Assembly: GCA_002070215.1 (NCBI GenBank)
Contig: MWCV01000015.1
Location: 1-56,098, forward strand
Source of the DNA: Chloroflexi bacterium ADurb.Bin180
Lineage (GTDB): Bacteria; Chloroflexota; Anaerolineae; UBA2200
Length of the DNA stretch: 56,098 nucleotides
Reading direction: 5' to 3'
Both the position numbers and the translations under genes were made by a program. The number at the start of each line of letters is the position of its first letter. The stretch's first letter is position 1. A model generated the notes under the pieces. It was not told where the DNA came from and did no database searches. It saw only the letters and a program-made list of their open reading frames with translations. Shown here one piece after another: positions 25,126 through 32,493 of this stretch.

Positions 25126-26544
25126 TCAAGGAGCCTGGCGGCGGCGGTAGAGGGTGGCCGGGCCGAAGGTGCGCTCGGGAAGGTAGTTCCCCTGAAGGGC
25201 GGCCTCGAAGCGTCCCTCCGGGTCGAGTGAGGTAATGGGCGCGTCCAGGGCGAGGACGTAGGTGGGCGTGCGCGAGGCCACGGCAGCGACGATTTCGTCG
25301 TAGGCGCCGGGCAGGGAGACCACGTAGGCGTAGAAGAGGTAGGGGACGGACGCGCGGCGGCGGGCGAGATGATAGATGTCGGCCTCGGAAAAGGCAACGT
25401 AGATGGTCCCGTGCTCTTCGGTGTGGGCGCGGATGTAGTCTGCTGCTGCGGTGGCGATCTGGTATCCCGGGCGGTGGTAGAGCGCCCAGTCGCCTTCCAG
25501 CGGGGGGAGTAGGGCGAAGCGGGCCAGCGCAACTGCCGGGAGCACCAACACTGCCGCCGCCAGCAGGCGAGAGACGGCACGCCCTTTGCTCCACAGCATC
25601 AAGAGGCCCAGCGAACCGGCGAGGCACAGGGCCGGCATGAGCTGGATCCAGTAGTGCCAGTACCAGTGTCCACTGACGCTCATGCCCAGGAGACAGGTGC
25701 CGAGCCACAGCCAGAGAAAGAGAGAGCGCCGCCGTGGGAGAACAGACAGAGAGGGGAGGAGGGCGACCAGGGGCAGCCAGGCCACAGCCGTGCTCGACCA
25801 GCCGTACAGTGCGGCGATCAGAGGGCTGCCGTAGGGCTGAAAGAGGCCTCCCGAGCGCACGCCGAGCATGTTGTACAGGTAGTTCGACCAACCGGCTGAC
25901 CACACGCCGTGGAGCACCAGCACAGCCAGCACCAGCCCGGCGCCCGCGGCCAGCCGCAGGGCCGACCGCCAGCCGGAGCGCATGCAGAGGAGCCAGGCGG
26001 CGGCGAGAAGGAGGGCGCTCCCCCCGGACGCCTTGCAGGAGATGGCCAGCCCTGCGGTGAGTCCGGCCCAGAACCAACGGCCATCGAGCAGGGCCAGAGC
26101 CGAGAGGGTCAGAGGCAGGACCAGAAAGGTCTCGGCGTTCGCGGTGAATCCCTCGATGGCGGGCAGAGAGGAGTACAGGGCGTACAGCAGCGCCGCCGGC
26201 AAGGCGTAACGCTCGCCGAGCAGACGACGCGCGCAGCCAGCGACGGCGAGGGTGGTGGCCGCGACCCACAGCGCGCCCCACAGGCGGATGGCCCAGGTGG
26301 CTCCGCCAAGCAAGACCACGGGCACCCAGTAGGACACGAAGAGCCCCTGGGGCCGCTCAACCCCGAGAAGATTGACATACAGCGGGTAGCCTCGCACCCA
26401 CCAGTAGACATCGTAGGCGTAGCTGCCCTCATCGGAGATAAGGGGCCAGGAGAAGAAGGGCACCCGCAGCAGCAGGGCCAACGCGGCAGGAATCAGCGGG
26501 CTGTTGCGCCATCGAGTGAGCAAGCGAGCACCTCCGCGGCGCAT
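25126..26544 (-). CDS. GT39/PMT-like membrane glycosyltransferase
   Basis: This integral membrane protein of about 472 residues has ten or more helices. After the first helix comes WPLISDEGSYAYDVYWWVRG, where the Asp-Glu pair matches the catalytic acidic site of dolichyl-phosphate-mannose-protein mannosyltransferase-like enzymes that use polyprenyl-phosphate sugars. The C-terminal 100 residues are an extracytoplasmic soluble part. The second ATG (26544) is preferred; six more residues are possible from 26562. Acceptor is unknown. Paired with a PAP2 protein, which could recycle lipid carrier (inference). Confidence 0.72.
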   Translation of the reverse strand: MRRGGARLLTRWRNSPLIPAALALLLRVPFFSWPLISDEGSYAYDVYWWVRGYPLYVNLLGVERPQGLFVSYWVPVVLLGGATWAIRLWGALWVAATTLAVAGCARRLLGERYALPAALLYALYSSLPAIEGFTANAETFLVLPLTLSALALLDGRWFWAGLTAGLAISCKASGGSALLLAAAWLLCMRSGWRSALRLAAGAGLVLAVLVLHGVWSAGWSNYLYNMLGVRSGGLFQPYGSPLIAALYGWSSTAVAWLPLVALLPSLSVLPRRRSLFLWLWLGTCLLGMSVSGHWYWHYWIQLMPALCLAGSLGLLMLWSKGRAVSRLLAAAVLVLPAVALARFALLPPLEGDWALYHRPGYQIATAAADYIRAHTEEHGTIYVAFSEADIYHLARRRASVPYLFYAYVVSLPGAYDEIVAAVASRTPTYVLALDAPITSLDPEGRFEAALQGNYLPERTFGPATLYRRRQAP

Positions 26545-26596
26545 TGTACCACAGGGCCGCACGGGCCGTTAACCGCTGGCGAGGGCAGGCACGCAG

Positions 26597-26625
26597 TTGG
26601 CTCTGGCGGCGACCAGCCCTAGAAT
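26597..26625 (+). promoter_or_regulatory. Promoter of the MBL-fold/methyltransferase pair
   Basis: TTGGCT (26597-26602), a 17-bp spacer and TAGAAT (26620-26625) lie 52 bp before the MBL-fold start. A small GCCCGC/GGCGGGC hairpin follows. Confidence 0.5.
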
Positions 26626-26677
26626 GGGCTGCCCGCGATAGGCGGGCGACGGCAGATCAAGACAGATAGGAGCTGCG

Positions 26678-27353
26678 ATGAGTCACGATTTCCTCGCCCT
26701 CTCGCTGCCGCTGCCTTTCGGTATGGGCAGCGTCAACTGCTACCTGGTGCACAATGACAAGGGATTCTATCTGGTCGACAGCGGAGCGCCCAATGCCACC
26801 GCCAGGCTGCAGAAGGAGCTGGGACTGGCGGGGTGCGGACCGGGCGAGCTCAGGCTCATTGTGCTGACCCACGGCGATTTCGACCATATCGGCAGCGCAG
26901 CGCGGATACGGGCCCGCTTTGGCGCGCCCATCGCTATGCACCGTGCTGACGCCGGCATGGCCGAGAGGGCCGATATGCTGGCCAGCCGCAAGTCGGGCAG
27001 CAAAATGATGGCCAGGATCGTGCCGCTGCTGTTTGGCTTTGGCCAGGACAGGCTCTTTAGCCCGGACGTGCTCCTGGAGGACGGCTCGGACCTCACACCC
27101 TACGGCTGGCAGGCGAGGGTGGTGGCGCTGCCGGGGCATTCTGGCGGCTCAATCGGGGTGGTCACGGCAGAAGGAAACCTGTTCTGCGGCGACCTGTTCG
27201 AGAACACCACGGTGCCGGCCATGGGCTCGATCGTGGATGATCGGCCGGCGATGCTGGCCAGCGTGCAGAAGGAAGGGCCTGGGCATCCAGCGGGTCTATC
27301 CGGGACACGGCGAGTCTTTTGCGTTTGGGGAGCTTGGCCCCGGGGAGGAGTGA
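26678..27353 (+). pseudogene. Frameshifted metallo-beta-lactamase-fold hydrolase
   Basis: About 198 residues read normally: a Gly-rich N-terminus, the metal motif THGDFDHIGSA (a H-x-D-x-DH form), PGHSGGS and CGDLFENTT. After the codon at 27269-27271 the frame runs straight into the downstream methyltransferase. The expected C-terminus (GLGIQRVYPGHGESFAFG, with the last metal-site His) is intact in the +1 frame and ends at a TGA at 27351-27353. Adding two bases after 27271 would restore a normal protein. This is either a sequencing or assembly indel or a true recent mutation. It should not be annotated as a genuine MBL-methyltransferase fusion. Confidence 0.78.
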
Positions 27354-28312
27354 TGGATCATCGCGAGGTGGGCCGCTACTGGAACGAGAACGCCGAGGTG
27401 TGGACCAGGCTGTCGCGGCAGGGGTACGATACCTACCGTGATCACCTGAACACGCCGGCGTTCCTGGCCATGCTGCCGGAGGTGCGGGGCAGGAACGGGC
27501 TGGACATTGGCTGTGGGGAGGGATATAACACGCGGCAGCTCGCCCGGCGCGTGGCCAGGATGACCGCCATCGATGTTGCCGAGGTGTTCATCGGGCACGC
27601 CAGGGCCGAGGAGGAGCGGGAGCCGCTGGGCATCGAGTATCAGGTAGCCAGCGCCGTGGCGCTGCCCTTTGGCGACGCGTCGTTCGATTTCTGCACCGGG
27701 TTCATGAGTTTCATGGACATCCCCGAGACCAAGTTGGTGGTGCGCGAGGCCTACCGGGTGCTCAAGCCGGGCGGATTCCTGCAGTTTTCGATCACTCACC
27801 CCTGCTTCAACACGCCCGGGAGGCGCAACCTGCGCGATGAAAACGGGCGGACCTATGCCTTTGAGATTGGCGATTACTTTGGCACGGAGGACGCGGTTAT
27901 TCAGGAGTGGACCTTTAGCGCCGCGCCGAAGGATATCCGTGACAGCGTGCGCCCCTTCCGGGTTCCGGCGTTCAATCGCACGCTCAGCCAGTGGTTCAAC
28001 CTGCTGCTGGGCACGGGGTTCGTGCTGGAGCAGGTGGAAGAACCCCGACCGAGCGACGAGGTGGTGGCGCAGCATCCCAACCTGCAGGACGCGCAGGTGG
28101 TGCCGTACTTTCTATTGCTGCGGGTGAGCAAGCCGGCTTGGCCGCAAACGGTCGGGGGTGGCATTGACAGCGGCGGCGCCGTGCGTATGATGAGCGGCAG
28201 ACGATCGTGGCACAGGAGGCAGCGTCGCTCCGCCATCGCAGCCCAGAGCCTCCGGGAGGGTGTGCGATGCGGGCCGAGTCTCTGGAAATCCTCAGACAGT
28301 ATGCGTTCTTGA
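27353..28312 (+). CDS. Class I SAM-dependent methyltransferase
   Basis: The 319-residue frame starts at an ATG overlapping the MBL-fold stop (TGATG). Motif I is GLDIGCGEGYNTRQLA (about 46-61), TAIDVAE is motif II, and SFDFCTGFMSFMDIPET precedes the LKPGGFLQFSI strand, all typical of the Methyltransf_11 group. The domain should end near residue 262 (about 28140). The last 55 residues are basic, of low similarity to the family, contain a promoter at 28164-28191 and overlap the next gene by 46 bp. The original stop may have been lost. Substrate unknown. Confidence 0.8.
   Translation: MDHREVGRYWNENAEVWTRLSRQGYDTYRDHLNTPAFLAMLPEVRGRNGLDIGCGEGYNTRQLARRVARMTAIDVAEVFIGHARAEEEREPLGIEYQVASAVALPFGDASFDFCTGFMSFMDIPETKLVVREAYRVLKPGGFLQFSITHPCFNTPGRRNLRDENGRTYAFEIGDYFGTEDAVIQEWTFSAAPKDIRDSVRPFRVPAFNRTLSQWFNLLLGTGFVLEQVEEPRPSDEVVAQHPNLQDAQVVPYFLLLRVSKPAWPQTVGGGIDSGGAVRMMSGRRSWHRRQRRSAIAAQSLREGVRCGPSLWKSSDSMRS
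28164..28191 (+). promoter_or_regulatory. Promoter inside the methyltransferase 3' end
   Basis: TTGACA (28164-28169), a 16-bp spacer and TATGAT (28186-28191) form a near-consensus promoter 76 bp before the small membrane protein gene. Confidence 0.6.
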
Positions 28313-28653
28313 CCAGTCTGCTGGCCGGCTTTGCGCCCACGGCGGCCAGCGAGTTGGTTGGGTTGGGCACGAGGGCCAGGCTGGCCACCGTTGCCATCGC
28401 TCTGTTCCTGCTTTCCCCTCTGCTGTCAGTGGTATACACCTGCCTGTCGGTGATGGTGCTGGCCAGGCTGCTCGCGCCGCCCGGCTACCTCTCGGCGAGC
28501 GAAGAGTGGGTGACGCACCTGCTGGGGGGAGCGGCGTGCTGTCCCTTGTTGGTGGGGTGGCTGAGGTCGCGGGCGCTGAGGGCGTTCTCCACGCTGACGG
28601 CTGGCCGGTCGCTGTATCTGCTGGTCTATCTGATGTGGACCAGCGGCATGTGA
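28267..28653 (+). CDS. Small membrane protein of unknown function
   Basis: The 128-residue product has three or four hydrophobic segments (about 15-30, 40-66, 78-98, 108-122) and no family recognised. The ATG at 28267 follows GGGAGGG, and a longer frame from 28207 lacks this. It has its own promoter and is followed by the esterase gene after 43 bp. Confidence 0.55.
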   Translation: MRAESLEILRQYAFLTSLLAGFAPTAASELVGLGTRARLATVAIALFLLSPLLSVVYTCLSVMVLARLLAPPGYLSASEEWVTHLLGGAACCPLLVGWLRSRALRAFSTLTAGRSLYLLVYLMWTSGM

Positions 28654-28696
28654 GTGAGTCGCTGTGGGGGCCAAAGAACCGATTACGGGGAGTACG

Positions 28697-29863
28697 GTGA
28701 AAGAAATCCAAGTTAGAGAACAGACAGACAGGCTGCCCCTGAGGGGCGAGAGTGAAGCGTTCCAGACGCTGGGCGAGCTGCGGGAGCTGATGTCGCAATG
28801 CACCGCCAGCGGTGATGCCGACCGCTTGTGGAAGGCGGTGCGAGAGCCGGGGCAGATGCCGCTCCTCTTTGGCGACACAGTGGCGGTGTTCTTCTACCGC
28901 GGGACGGCCACGAGCGTCGAGGCGCGGGGTGACTTTGAGCTACGCTACCGCCGTCTGGGGCGTACGGACGTGTGGTGGGCGCAGGGCGAATTTGAGCCGG
29001 ACGCGCGGGTAGAGTACCGGCAGCGGCTGGGGGCCCGGCGCTGGCAGCTCGACCCGCTCAATCCGCTGGTGGAAACGGGCGGCATGGGCTCGGAATCGGT
29101 GGTGATGATGCCGGGCTATGTACCTCCGCCCTGGACCCAGTTGCCCCGGCCGGCGGTCAGAGGGCGCCTGGGCAGGAACATCACGCTGGCCAGTCAAAGC
29201 CTGGGCTATGACGTGAACGTGCGCATTTACCGCCCGCACGGCTACGAGATGCTGCACGCTCTGCCGAGCATCTATGTGGTCGACGGGCAGGAGTATGCCG
29301 ACCCGCAGATGGGGGCGATGGTCCAGGCACTGGACTATCTCATCGCCGGGGGGCGCGTCGAGCCGGTGATTGCCGTGTTCATCGATGCGCGCGACCCGCA
29401 CACGGGCAGGAACCGGCGCGAGGAGGAGTTTCGGCGGCGGCGGCTGGACGACAACCCCCTGGGCGAGTTCATCGGCGAGGAGCTGGTGCCGCTGGTGGAC
29501 AAGAAGTGGCGGACGAAAGCGTCGGCCGGGTCGCGGGCGCTGGCCGGGTTCTCGTTTGGCGGGATGTTCGCCGCCCATATGGGGCTGGCCTATCCTGATG
29601 TGTTCGGCAAGGTAGCGATTCAATCGCCCTACATCGTACGGCGCTGGGTGCTGGACACGTACCGGCTGGCCGAACGTCGGCCGTTGGAGATCTTCCTGAG
29701 CCACGGCACCTACGATGAGGGTGCGTCGTCGCTGCGGCTGAGGGAGATCCTGGTGGCGCGCGGATACCGGGTGCGCTATGTGGAGCGTCACGAGGGGCAC
29801 TCGTTTGGCATGGTGCGCAGCCAACTGGGTGACCTGCTGACCTGCTTTTTCGGGCGGGGCTGA
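28697..29863 (+). CDS. Enterochelin-esterase-like alpha/beta hydrolase
   Basis: The 388-residue product has an N-terminal Ig-like/CBM48-like module (about 35-130) and a C-terminal esterase domain of the Fes/esterase D group. The nucleophile elbow is GFSFGG (about 281-286), and HEGHSF near residue 370 gives the catalytic His. The IYVVDGQEYADP strand (about 196-207) is typical. No signal peptide is seen, so it acts in the cytoplasm. GTG 28697 follows GGGGAG at a better distance than GTG 28664. Without siderophore genes near, the substrate is open. Confidence 0.75.
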   Translation: MKEIQVREQTDRLPLRGESEAFQTLGELRELMSQCTASGDADRLWKAVREPGQMPLLFGDTVAVFFYRGTATSVEARGDFELRYRRLGRTDVWWAQGEFEPDARVEYRQRLGARRWQLDPLNPLVETGGMGSESVVMMPGYVPPPWTQLPRPAVRGRLGRNITLASQSLGYDVNVRIYRPHGYEMLHALPSIYVVDGQEYADPQMGAMVQALDYLIAGGRVEPVIAVFIDARDPHTGRNRREEEFRRRRLDDNPLGEFIGEELVPLVDKKWRTKASAGSRALAGFSFGGMFAAHMGLAYPDVFGKVAIQSPYIVRRWVLDTYRLAERRPLEIFLSHGTYDEGASSLRLREILVARGYRVRYVERHEGHSFGMVRSQLGDLLTCFFGRG

Positions 29864-29902
29864 GCGGCGTTCACCGACGGCAGCGACAAACGCACACGAG
29901 AA

Positions 29903-29933
29903 CAGAGGGGGGCGAAGGCCCCCCTCTGCGTTT
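29903..29933. terminator. Bidirectional terminator between esterase and glutamate dehydrogenase
   Basis: An 11-bp perfect stem (29903-29913 with 29918-29928) with a GAAG loop is followed by CGTTT on the plus strand. It lies between two convergent genes. Confidence 0.7.
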
Positions 29934-29972
29934 GATGCCGTCCCGCTGCCGCGCCGCGCGCTCAGCTCAGGA

Positions 29973-31238
29973 TCAGGGAGCAACGCCGCGCTGGCGGTAG
30001 ACCTTCTGGATGCGCGACAGGGCCACGATGTAGCAGGCGGTGCGCCAGTCGGTCGAGTAGGCCTTGGCGGCATCGCGCACGGCCTGGTAGCCGGCGGTCA
30101 TCCGCTTGAGCAGCTTGCTGTCGACCTCTTCCAGGTCCCAGTACTCGCTCTGCTTGTTCTGCAACCACTCAAAGTAGCTCACCGCCACGCCGCCGGCGTT
30201 GGTCAGCACGTCGGGCAGGAGCGGGATGCCCTTTTCGCAGAGGTAGGCGTGGCCTTCACCGTCAGTGGGGCCGTTGGCGGCTTCGGCCACGAGTTTGACG
30301 TTCAGGAGCGGCGCGGTCTCGGCGGTGATCTGGTTCTCCATTGCCGCCGGGATAAAGATGTCCGCTTTGGTGCTGAGATAGGTCCGGAAGTCAATGGGGT
30401 TGAGTCCCGGGAAGCCGTTGACCAGGCCGCCGTGAGTCCTGGTAAAGTCGGTCAGCCCGTCGGGGTCAATGCCGTTGGGATTGTTGAAACAGCCCGAGAT
30501 GTCGGCCACGGCCACGAGGCGGGCGCCGGCGGCTTTCATCAGGCGGGCCGTCCAGGAGCCGACGTTGCCAAAGCCCTGCACAAAGTAGGTGGCGCCGCGG
30601 AGGTCCAGGCCGTTGTCGCGCGCCCACTGCTGGATGACGAAGAGCACGCCCTGGCCGGTGGCCTTGTCGCGGCCGACGCTGCCGCCGCACTCGATGGGCT
30701 TGCCCGTCACCACGTGGATGTTGCGGTTGCGTTCCTGGGGCGGGCGGGTGGTGAGGTAGGTGTCGAGCAGCCAGGCCATAATCTGGGCGTTGGTGTTGAC
30801 ATCCGGCGCGGGAATGTCGTACTCGGGGCCGATGTTCTCGCCCAGGGCCAGCGTGAAGCGGCGCGTGATGCGCTCGAGCTCGGCGGCGGAATAGCGGGTC
30901 GGGTCGAGCTGAATGCCGCCCTTGGCGCCGCCAAAGGGGATACCCAGGATGGCCGTTTTCCAGGTCATCCATGTAGCCAGAGAGCGCACCTCGTCGAGGT
31001 CGACAGCGGGGTGGAAGCGCAGCCCGCCCTTGTAGGGTCCCAGGGCGTTGTTGTGCTGCACGCGGTAGCCAGTGAACAGCTCCACGTGACCGTTATCCAT
31101 ACGAGCAGGAAAGTTGACGATGATCTCGCTGGCCGGCTTGGACAGGATCGTGCGCACGTCCGGATCAAGGGACATCAGGTCCGCGGCCTTGTTGTATTGA
31201 CGCGTTACGTTCTCATAGGTACTGACTTTGGTGCTCAC
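29973..31238 (-). CDS. gdhA: Glutamate dehydrogenase (Glu/Leu/Phe dehydrogenase family)
   Basis: The 421-residue enzyme interconverts glutamate and 2-oxoglutarate plus ammonium in the cytoplasm. The substrate block reads GPYKGGLRFHP and then TWKTAILGIPFGGAKGGI (about 72-116). The dinucleotide fold has FVQGFGNVGSWTA (about 217-229). The C-terminal LPDVLTNAGGVAVSYFEW is typical. I set the start at GTG 31238, which follows GGAGG and gives the usual length; an upstream frame from 31298 has no support. It has its own promoter and a 180-base structured leader. It lies downstream of the ABC operon on the same strand but is separately initiated. Coenzyme preference cannot be judged safely. Confidence 0.92.
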   Translation of the reverse strand: MSTKVSTYENVTRQYNKAADLMSLDPDVRTILSKPASEIIVNFPARMDNGHVELFTGYRVQHNNALGPYKGGLRFHPAVDLDEVRSLATWMTWKTAILGIPFGGAKGGIQLDPTRYSAAELERITRRFTLALGENIGPEYDIPAPDVNTNAQIMAWLLDTYLTTRPPQERNRNIHVVTGKPIECGGSVGRDKATGQGVLFVIQQWARDNGLDLRGATYFVQGFGNVGSWTARLMKAAGARLVAVADISGCFNNPNGIDPDGLTDFTRTHGGLVNGFPGLNPIDFRTYLSTKADIFIPAAMENQITAETAPLLNVKLVAEAANGPTDGEGHAYLCEKGIPLLPDVLTNAGGVAVSYFEWLQNKQSEYWDLEEVDSKLLKRMTAGYQAVRDAAKAYSTDWRTACYIVALSRIQKVYRQRGVAP

Positions 31239-31267
31239 CTTGCATTGCCTCCTCGCAACCTGTTGTT

Positions 31268-31337
31268 GCGGGCCGCTTTCGGGCCCGCTCGTGCACACAA
31301 AAAGGCAGCGGTCCCAGCCCTGATGTGGCCGCTGCCT
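31268..31337 (-). promoter_or_regulatory. Structured leader of gdhA with possible attenuator
   Basis: On the minus strand a 9-bp stem (31337-31329 with 31311-31303) runs directly into five T (31303-31299), a terminator-like structure between promoter and gene. A second 7-bp hairpin (31288-31282 with 31274-31268) lies just before the ribosome site. The loop side of the first hairpin contains AGGGCTGGGACCGC, which resembles a T-box core with one extra base, but no stem I is seen. Conditional termination is an inference. Confidence 0.5.
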
Positions 31338-31419
31338 GTGGTGACGCAGGGAAAGATGGGGGCCACGCTGCCACGTCCCGGGCGTTGTGCGCTACTCTTT
31401 GCCTTGTGTGGACGGCCCC

Positions 31420-31448
31420 AGTTTAGTCCAAGAACGCCCGGGCGTCAA
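31420..31448 (-). promoter_or_regulatory. Promoter of gdhA
   Basis: Minus-strand TTGACG (31448-31443), a 17-bp spacer and TAAACT (31425-31420). It starts 20 bp after the stop of the substrate-binding protein gene, giving a leader of about 175 bases. Confidence 0.65.
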
Positions 31449-31467
31449 ACACAGTGAATCGGGCGTG

Positions 31468-32493
31468 CTACTGGCGCCCGATCTCGTCCAGCACGGTATT
31501 GAGATAGGAAAGGTCGGCCACGTCCTCTGGCTTGATTCCTGCGGGCACAAGCTGGCCGTCGATGAGCATGCTCAGGGTGTACCGGACGTTCTGTTCGGTC
31601 AGGCCGCCGTTGGGCGACCACATATGGATCTTGAGGTAGGCGTCGGCCCAGTCGCGCGCCCGGGCTGGTTCAATGGAGAGGTACTTGACGATATTGTCGG
31701 CCAGGAGCTGCGGGTCGGCAATGACGGCGCGCTGGGCCTCGAGCAAGGCGCGCAGGTAGTCGTGCACGATGGTCACGTTCTCTTTGGCCCAGTCGCGGCG
31801 CACGGTGACGGGCAGGATGATGGTGTCGGGGAACTCGGCCGCATAGTCAACCAGCACGTGGAACTTGCCGGGCTGCTGCTTTTGCAGGTCCACCCACTCC
31901 TGCAGGTCCAGGTAGGCGGCGACAAGCTGACCGCCGGCGAGGCCGGCGACGCGGTTGGGGGATTCGGGAATGAGGACCAGCTCGGGCTTGATGCCAGGGC
32001 AATTCGCGGCCACGTGGCGCAGGAAAAGCATGTAGCCGACCGACTGCAGATTGCTAAAGCTCACGGGCTGCTGGTCGAGCTGGCGGCAGTCGGTGACGTT
32101 GGCAGCGGCGACAAAGGCAAAGCTCATACCCTGCTTGTTGGCGACCATCTGCAGGTGGGCGCCCTGAGCGACGGCGGTTGAGATCAGGGTAAAGTTGGAG
32201 TCAGAAAAGTCGACATCGCCCTTGTCCAGCGCGGCGGGGATCAGCGCCGTTTTGGCAAAGGGCACCACCTCGACGGTGTAGCCCATCTGGCGCAGCACAT
32301 CGTAGGCCATCAGCGAGGGGATGTCGCGGACGTTCGCTGTACCGGCCTGGGAGAAGCGGATGGTGCCGGAGCGGGCGGGGGCAGCCACGGTCGGCTGAGG
32401 GGCAGGTTCCGTCGCTGGAGCCGGCCTGGCGCAGGCAGCGACGGTGGTGAGCAGCAAGGCAAGGGAGATGAGGAGCCTGGTTTGGGTTTTCAT
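31468..32493 (-). CDS. NMT1/TauA-like ABC substrate-binding lipoprotein
   Basis: The 341-residue product has a lipoprotein signal with lipobox TVAAC (Cys21), a Thr/Pro/Ala linker and a periplasmic-binding fold of the NMT1/THI5/SsuA group (about 40-335). That group binds sulfonates, nitrate, pyrimidine precursors or aromatic acids. Characteristic parts are LIPAALDKGDVDFSDSN and the GLAGGQLVAAYLD region. The ATG overlaps the preceding stop (ATGA) and follows AAGGAG. It is the last gene of the operon that begins at 36470. Ligand is unknown; a carboxylate would suit the adjacent adenylating enzyme. Confidence 0.82.
   Translation of the reverse strand: MKTQTRLLISLALLLTTVAACARPAPATEPAPQPTVAAPARSGTIRFSQAGTANVRDIPSLMAYDVLRQMGYTVEVVPFAKTALIPAALDKGDVDFSDSNFTLISTAVAQGAHLQMVANKQGMSFAFVAAANVTDCRQLDQQPVSFSNLQSVGYMLFLRHVAANCPGIKPELVLIPESPNRVAGLAGGQLVAAYLDLQEWVDLQKQQPGKFHVLVDYAAEFPDTIILPVTVRRDWAKENVTIVHDYLRALLEAQRAVIADPQLLADNIVKYLSIEPARARDWADAYLKIHMWSPNGGLTEQNVRYTLSMLIDGQLVPAGIKPEDVADLSYLNTVLDEIGRQ

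Noticed and set aside
26678-28312. 544-residue MBL-methyltransferase fusion protein
   Set aside because: The proper MBL C-terminus and stop exist in the +1 frame and the methyltransferase has its own overlapping start, so a frameshift explains it better.
31299-31337. T-box riboswitch before gdhA
   Set aside because: Only a loose match to the T-box core is present. Stem I with specifier and the AG-rich loops are missing and the leader is too short.
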